This document shows positions 28,892-33,104 of a stretch of DNA of 33,104 nucleotides, in pieces; position 1 is the stretch's first letter, and each line of letters starts with the position of its first letter. Under the pieces are notes generated by a model. It had not been told where the DNA came from, did no database searches, and saw nothing but the letters and a program-made list of their open reading frames with translations. Source of the stretch: an uncultured Burkholderiales bacterium (GTDB lineage: Bacteria; Pseudomonadota; Gammaproteobacteria; Burkholderiales; Burkholderiaceae_C). The position numbers and the translations under genes are program-made. The DNA is taken from contig CALMQI010000119.1 of the NCBI GenBank assembly GCA_937871935.1, positions 1 through 33,104 of the forward strand, read 5' to 3'.

Positions 28892-28927
28892 TGCCACGTC
28901 TAGCAAAAACCGTGGAAGCAGCCAGTC

Positions 28928-29239
28928 ATGGATGAAGTGCAGCAGCGCATCGACAGCATCGTCAAGAGTCACCGGGTCGTTCTGTTCATGAAGGGGACGG
29001 CACAGTTTCCAATGTGCGGCTTCTCGGGTCGTGCCATCCAGGTGCTCAAGGCATGTGGCGTCGACGAGATGACGACGGTGAACGTGCTCGAGGACGAACC
29101 GGTTCGCCAGGGGATCAAGCAGTACGCCAACTGGCCGACGATTCCGCAGCTCTACGTGAAGGGCGAATTCGTCGGTGGCTCGGACATCATGATGGAGATG
29201 TACCAGTCCGGCGAACTGCAGCAGATACTCGCCACGTGA
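28928..29239 (+). CDS. grxD: monothiol glutaredoxin (Grx4/GrxD, CGFS type)
   Basis: The product has 103 residues. The active site is Cys30 in the CGFS motif (FPMCGFSGRAIQVL), the hallmark of monothiol glutaredoxins that carry and transfer Fe-S clusters rather than reduce disulphides. Glutathione-binding segments are visible: Lys22 (FMKGT), WPTIPQLYVKGEFVGGSDI with the cis-Pro, and the GG-S-D element. It overlaps ubiX by GTGA at the stop, so both are translated from one message. Confidence 0.95.
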   Translation: MDEVQQRIDSIVKSHRVVLFMKGTAQFPMCGFSGRAIQVLKACGVDEMTTVNVLEDEPVRQGIKQYANWPTIPQLYVKGEFVGGSDIMMEMYQSGELQQILAT

Positions 29240-29817
29240 GCATCCGGCCCCGCTTGGTGGTCGGTGTCACCGGCGCCAGCGGTGCCCTTTATGCCGTACG
29301 GCTCCTGTCGCGCGCACGAGCACTCGGGGTCGAGACACATCTGGTGGCCAGCCCGGCCGGCGTGCTGAATGTGCATCACGAACTCGGCCTCGACCGGCGC
29401 TCGCTCGAGGCCCAGGCCGACCACAGCTACGCGCCCAATGACATCGGCGCCTGCATTGCCAGCGGCAGTTTCGACGCTACGGCGATGGCGATCGCGCCCT
29501 GCTCGATGAAGACGCTGGCCGCGGTAGCGCACGGTCTGTCCGACAGCCTGCTCTCGCGTGCCGCGGACGTGATGCTCAAGGAACGCCGCCGCCTGCTGCT
29601 GATGGTGCGGGAGACGCCGTTCAATCTGGCGCACCTGCGCAACATGACCGCGGTGACTGAGATGGGGGCCATCGTGTTCCCACCGTTGCCGGCGTTCTAC
29701 CACCGGCCGAACAGCATCGAGGCGCTGGTCGACGACACGGTGGAGCGCGCCCTCGCGCTGCTTGGCGTTGCCGGCGCCGTGCCCAGGCCGTGGTGTGGAA
29801 TGCGAAGCAGCGCTTGA
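29236..29817 (+). CDS. ubiX: flavin prenyltransferase UbiX
   Basis: Makes prenylated FMN, the cofactor of the decarboxylase UbiD used in ubiquinone synthesis. I chose the GTG at 29236 (193 residues), which overlaps the grxD stop by 4 bp; no ATG is suitably placed. Motifs are VVGVTGASGALYAVRLL (FMN and phosphate loop), SGSFDATAMAIAPCSMKTLAAVAHG, LSRAADVMLKERRRLLLMVRETPFN and the NMTAVTEMGAIVFPPLPAFYHRP segment with catalytic residues. The C-terminal tail (VPRPWCGMRSSA) is variable. It converges with the transglycosylase gene with only 1 bp between stops. Confidence 0.95.
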   Translation: MSIRPRLVVGVTGASGALYAVRLLSRARALGVETHLVASPAGVLNVHHELGLDRRSLEAQADHSYAPNDIGACIASGSFDATAMAIAPCSMKTLAAVAHGLSDSLLSRAADVMLKERRRLLLMVRETPFNLAHLRNMTAVTEMGAIVFPPLPAFYHRPNSIEALVDDTVERALALLGVAGAVPRPWCGMRSSA

Positions 29818-29818
29818 G

Positions 29819-30505
29819 CTAATGCCGGGCGGCGGTGCGAGGCGCATCGCCAGAGGGGTCGATGAGCCAGGCGCGCCGTGCGGCCAACACCGCGTTTGGA
29901 TACTCGGCACGACCGCGGCTGCCGTTGTAGCGTCCAAGCGCCATGAACAGGTCGCCACGCTCGAGGTCGAGGTAGTGCCGCAGGATCACACAGCCGAACC
30001 GCAGGTTGACCTGCATGTGGAATAAGCGCGCCGGTTCGCCGCCGCCGATCAACCTTGCCCAGAACGGCATCACCTGCATGTAGCCGCGTGCACCGGCCTT
30101 GCTGACGACATACTTGCGAAAACCACTCTCCACCTGGATCAGGCCGAGCACCAGTTCCGGCTCGAGGCCGGCGCGACGCGACTCGTACCACACGGCCTCG
30201 AGAAACTCGACGCGTGTCGCATGCTCCGCCTTGCGACTTTTGAGGCGCTCGCTGGTCGCCGCCAGCCAGCGCAGGTAGGCCAGCCGCTCCTCGATGCGAT
30301 CGAAGCTCGCCTTGGGCGGTACGGCGTCCTGCACGGCGGCGACGAGCGCACTGCGCACAGAATCGGCCAGAGGTTCTTCGACCTGCGCTCCGGCATATGC
30401 CAACTCAGTGACAGCCATCGCCGCCGCGATCAGGAGCCTGCGCCAGGCCACGGTCGCCCTGCAGGACGACCTTCTGGCCTGGCAGTGCCGCGACTGCATC
30501 GGCAC
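29819..30505 (-). CDS. lytic transglycosylase (SLT domain), exported
   Basis: The product has 228 residues. A signal-peptide-like segment is near 20-40 (WRRLLIAAAMAVTELAYAGA) after an unusually long basic start, so the true start could be later. A helical linker (~45-100) precedes an SLT catalytic domain with ILE-type signature: GLIQVESGFRKYVVSKAGARG, where the Glu of VESGF is the catalytic acid, then GYMQVMPFWA, LRFGCVILRHYL and ALGRYNGSRG. These enzymes cleave the glycan strands of peptidoglycan in the periplasm. It starts 15 bp after the proS stop, so the two form an operon. The subfamily is not determined. Confidence 0.88.
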   Translation of the reverse strand: MPMQSRHCQARRSSCRATVAWRRLLIAAAMAVTELAYAGAQVEEPLADSVRSALVAAVQDAVPPKASFDRIEERLAYLRWLAATSERLKSRKAEHATRVEFLEAVWYESRRAGLEPELVLGLIQVESGFRKYVVSKAGARGYMQVMPFWARLIGGGEPARLFHMQVNLRFGCVILRHYLDLERGDLFMALGRYNGSRGRAEYPNAVLAARRAWLIDPSGDAPRTAARH

Positions 30506-30520
30506 GCTATCCAGCCCCGA

Positions 30521-32266
30521 TCAGATGCCAAGCCGGTTGCGCAGAACAACCATGGCCTCGCCCAGCGCAACCTTGGTCGCCGCGCCCTCGCGCCGGCCTT
30601 GGAACTCTACCTGACCTTCCTTGATGCCTCGATCGGACACGACCACTCGGTGCGGGACACCGATGAGCTCCCAGTCAGCGAACATCGCGCCGGGTCGCTC
30701 GCCACGGTCGTCGAGCATGACGTCCACACCGAGCGCCGCTAACCCGTCGTGCAGCGACAGCGCCTGCTGGCGGACGGCTTCGCTGCGGTCCATGCCGATC
30801 GGACAGATCACCACACGGAACGGCGCCATCGCGTCGGGCCAGATGATGCCGCGCTCGTCGTGGCCCTGTTCAATGGCTGCGCCGAGGATGCGCGTGACGC
30901 CGATGCCGTAGCAGCCCATCTCCATCAGTTGAGGCTTGCCGGACTCGTCGAGGTAGGTGGCATTCATGGCCCGGCTGTACTTCGTGCCCAGGTAGAACAC
31001 ATGGCCGACCTCGATGCCCCGTTGGATCGCCAGCACACCGTTGCCATCGGGCGATGGATCGCCCACCACAGCGTTGCGAATATCGGCCACCAAATCGGGT
31101 TCGGGCAGGTCTCGGCCCCAGTTGACCCCTGTGTAGTGGAAGTCCCGGGCATTGGCTCCGCAGACGAAATCGCTCATCAGCGCCACCGTGCGATCGGCGA
31201 CCACTCTGACCGGCTTGAGCGTGCCGATGGGACCCAGGTAACCGGGCTTGCAGCCGAAATGCGCCTCGATTTCGCCGACCGTGGCAAAGCGGAATCCATC
31301 GCGCAGCCCGTCGACCTTTCCCGCCTTGACCTCGTTGAGCGCATGATCGCCTCGCACAAGCAGAAGCCAGATCACGGTATCGACGACGCGCCCTGCGCCA
31401 TCTCTCACGTCAGTGGCAAGCACCAGCGACTTCACGGTGCGCGTCAGCGGCTGTCTCAGCAGTGCAGCCACGTCCTCGCAAGTGCTCTTGCCCGGTGTGG
31501 GCGTCTTCGCCATCGTTTGCGTAGCGGGCAGGCGCGGTTGTGCGGGCGCTAGGCACTCGGCCAGTTCGATGTTCGCCGCATAGTCGCCCTGCGGGCTGTA
31601 AACAAGCGCGTCCTCGCCGGTGTCGGCAATGACCTGGAATTCGTGCGAGAGATCGCCGCCGATCGCGCCGGTGTCCGCTGCCACCGCGCGGTACTGCAGC
31701 CCGAAACGGTCGAAGATGCGGCAGTAGGCGTCGTACATCACCTGGTAGCTCTTAGAAGCTCCCTGTGCGTCGCGGTCGAACGAGTATGCATCCTTCATCG
31801 TGAACTCGCGACCGCGCATCAGTCCGAAGCGAGGACGCCGTTCGTCGCGGAACTTCGTCTGGATGTGATAGAAGTTTCGCGGCAATTGCCGATAGCTGCG
31901 CAACTCTTGCCGGGCGATGTCGGTGATGACTTCCTCGCTCGTCGGCTGGATCACGAAGTCGCGCGAGTGCCGATCCTTCACGCGCAGCAACTCCGGGCCC
32001 ATCTTCTCGAAGCGGCCCGTCTCCTGCCATAGCTCGGCCGGTTGCACCACGGGCATCAAGAGTTCGACCGCACCCGCGGCGTTCATCTCGTCGCGAATGA
32101 TGGCCTCGACCTTGCGGATCACCCGCAGGCCCATCGGCATGTAGCTGTAGATGCCGGCGCTCAGGCGCTTGATCAGGCCGGCCCGCAACATCAAACGATG
32201 GCTCGCGACCTCGGCGTCTGCGGGTGCTTCCTTGAGCGTGGCGACGAAGAACTGGGTGGCTTTCAT
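30521..32266 (-). CDS. proS: prolyl-tRNA synthetase
   Basis: Charges tRNA(Pro) with proline in the cytosol. From the ATG at 32266 ([20 protein letters not shown]) the product has 581 residues, the bacterial type with an editing domain. Class II motifs: motif 1 in the [16 protein letters not shown] region, motif 2 [24 protein letters not shown], and motif 3 [13 protein letters not shown]. The inserted YbaK-like editing domain lies between (~240-400; [12 protein letters not shown] onward, with [11 protein letters not shown]). The C-terminal anticodon-binding domain includes [20 protein letters not shown]. An upstream in-frame start at 32296 would add ten Arg/Ser-rich residues and is not favoured. 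It is divergent from rppH and followed by the transglycosylase. Confidence 0.96.
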   Translation of the reverse strand: MKATQFFVATLKEAPADAEVASHRLMLRAGLIKRLSAGIYSYMPMGLRVIRKVEAIIRDEMNAAGAVELLMPVVQPAELWQETGRFEKMGPELLRVKDRHSRDFVIQPTSEEVITDIARQELRSYRQLPRNFYHIQTKFRDERRPRFGLMRGREFTMKDAYSFDRDAQGASKSYQVMYDAYCRIFDRFGLQYRAVAADTGAIGGDLSHEFQVIADTGEDALVYSPQGDYAANIELAECLAPAQPRLPATQTMAKTPTPGKSTCEDVAALLRQPLTRTVKSLVLATDVRDGAGRVVDTVIWLLLVRGDHALNEVKAGKVDGLRDGFRFATVGEIEAHFGCKPGYLGPIGTLKPVRVVADRTVALMSDFVCGANARDFHYTGVNWGRDLPEPDLVADIRNAVVGDPSPDGNGVLAIQRGIEVGHVFYLGTKYSRAMNATYLDESGKPQLMEMGCYGIGVTRILGAAIEQGHDERGIIWPDAMAPFRVVICPIGMDRSEAVRQQALSLHDGLAALGVDVMLDDRGERPGAMFADWELIGVPHRVVVSDRGIKEGQVEFQGRREGAATKVALGEAMVVLRNRLGI

Positions 32267-32370
32267 GATGCGACGTCGGCGGCTGCTCCGACGCATGCGG
32301 GAAAGCGAGGTTCACGCGTCTTGAGCCGCCGGTGCAATAATGAAATCAGTTAAAGAATCGGGGTTCGATT

Positions 32371-32991
32371 ATGCTCGACCGAGAGGGCTTCAGGCCCAAC
32401 GTCGGCATCGTCCTGCTCAACTCGCGCAACCAGGTGTTCTGGGGAAAGCGACTGCGCACCCACTCCTGGCAGTTCCCGCAAGGGGGCATCAAGTACGGCG
32501 AAACGCCTGAGCAGGCGATGTTGCGCGAGCTCCATGAGGAGGTGGGGCTGTTGCCCGATCACGTTCGTATCGTCGCGCGGACCCGCGACTGGTTGCGCTA
32601 CGAAGTCCCTGATCACTACATCCGGCGTGACGCACGTGGGCACTACCGTGGTCAGAAGCAGATCTGGTTTCTTCTGCAGCTCACCGGGCATGACAGCGAC
32701 ATGAATTTGCGCGCCACCGAACACCCGGAATTCGACGCTTGGCGCTGGAACGAATATTGGGTACCGCTTGAGTCTGTGATCGATTTCAAACGCGACGTCT
32801 ATCAGCTCGCATTGACCGAACTTGCCCGGTTCGTCCCGAGGGCACACAATCACAATCGCTATTTGCGTTCTGGCCTGCGGCCGCAGACAAATCTGCACGA
32901 AACCGAGCGTGGCCGTACCGCAGAGACGTCGGATGCGCCAAACACCGATGAATCACCTTCGATACCTCCGCAAGGCGAGGCGCCTGGCTGA
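32371..32991 (+). CDS. rppH: RNA pyrophosphohydrolase RppH (Nudix family)
   Basis: Removes pyrophosphate from the 5' end of transcripts, which exposes them to RNase E decay. The product has 206 residues. A complete Nudix box runs from Gly38 to Leu60: Gly38, Glu44, Arg52, Glu53, Glu56, Glu57 and Gly59 fit G-x5-E-x7-RE-x2-EE-x-[16 protein letters not shown] at the start and QIWFLLQL with the [10 protein letters not shown] segment are RppH-specific. After ~160 a Ser/Thr/Glu-rich tail of about 45 residues is added, as in other betaproteobacterial members. It converges with proB (2 bp between stops) and is divergent from proS. Confidence 0.95.
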   Translation: MLDREGFRPNVGIVLLNSRNQVFWGKRLRTHSWQFPQGGIKYGETPEQAMLRELHEEVGLLPDHVRIVARTRDWLRYEVPDHYIRRDARGHYRGQKQIWFLLQLTGHDSDMNLRATEHPEFDAWRWNEYWVPLESVIDFKRDVYQLALTELARFVPRAHNHNRYLRSGLRPQTNLHETERGRTAETSDAPNTDESPSIPPQGEAPG

Positions 32992-32993
32992 AG

Positions 32994-33104
32994 TCAGCCG
33001 AGCACGAGGTTATCGCGGTGGATCATTTCGGGTTCGCCGGTAAAGCCGAGCAACGACGCGAAGGTGGTCGAGGAGATTTACCTTGCGGTGCTCGCGCGGC
33101 GGCC
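32994..33104 (-). pseudogene. proB: C-terminal end of glutamate 5-kinase, with in-frame TAA; partial at window edge
   Basis: Reading leftward from the edge, the frame that ends at TGA (32994-32996) gives ISSTTFASLLGFTGEPE followed by MIHRDNLVLG. This closely matches the C-terminal end of ProB PUA domains, where (E/D)PE-(L/M)IHRDN is conserved. ProB catalyses the first step of proline synthesis. Upstream in the same frame is a TAA at 33078-33080, preceded by GRRASTAR, where relatives carry AR-K-x-SS, so a Lys codon appears to have become TAA. Either the gene ends early here, or the edge of the contig carries a base error. proB next to rppH and proS is common in Burkholderiales. Only about 37 codons are visible. 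Confidence 0.5.

Overview
The window is high-GC and dense with housekeeping genes. Gene content and order point to a betaproteobacterium of the order Burkholderiales, most likely the Rubrivivax/Leptothrix/Methylibium branch. Diagnostic clusters are hemA-prfA-prmC-(omp)-grxD-ubiX, nrdA-nrdB next to a histone H1-like gene and ampD, ccsA/PP0621/pilS/pilR divergent from ffh, and proB/rppH/proS. This assignment rests on remembered synteny, not on a search.

Layout. (1) 1-1.78 kb does not fit the rest. A long reading frame on the minus strand stays open to the left edge and encodes a DUF2207-type membrane protein. It is divergent from the first ~23 codons of a DUF533-like protein, which run abruptly into the middle of a MaeB-type malic enzyme. 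This looks like a contig junction or a recombination scar. (2) 1.78-7.4 kb: central metabolism on the plus strand, with truncated maeB, pyk, fba and purC. (3) 7.3-8.5 kb: an unrecognised TPR-like gene with lower GC, overlapping the end of purC where purE/purK would be usual. (4) 8.5-13.7 kb, minus strand: an H1-like Lys/Ala-rich protein gene with a one-base frameshift, then nrdB and nrdA (class Ia ribonucleotide reductase), with two NrdR-box-like sites 31 bp apart upstream of nrdA. (5) 13.85-18.97 kb, minus strand: a tightly overlapping run of a CcsA/YpjD-type membrane protein, a PP0621-family protein, pilS, pilR and ampD. (6) 19.0-22.6 kb: ffh, a DUF2726 protein, ftsY (minus) and a CAT-anticodon tRNA, so both protein parts of the signal recognition particle pathway are here. 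(7) 22.6-29.8 kb: a small exported protein, miaB, a small membrane protein (minus), hemA, prfA, prmC, an outer-membrane-like protein, grxD and ubiX. (8) 29.8-33.1 kb: a lytic transglycosylase and proS (minus), rppH (plus), and the C-terminal end of proB (minus), which carries an in-frame TAA.

Functional links. prfA and prmC overlap by 4 bp; PrmC methylates the GGQ glutamine of PrfA. PilS/PilR form a sigma-54 two-component pair translated from overlapping ATGA junctions. nrdA/nrdB and the candidate NrdR sites form a deoxynucleotide supply unit. I found no CRISPR array, transposase, integrase, phage gene or recognisable defence system. The most notable observations are the chimeric left end, the foreign-looking gene after purC, the frameshifted histone-like gene, the paired NrdR-like boxes and the interrupted proB tail.
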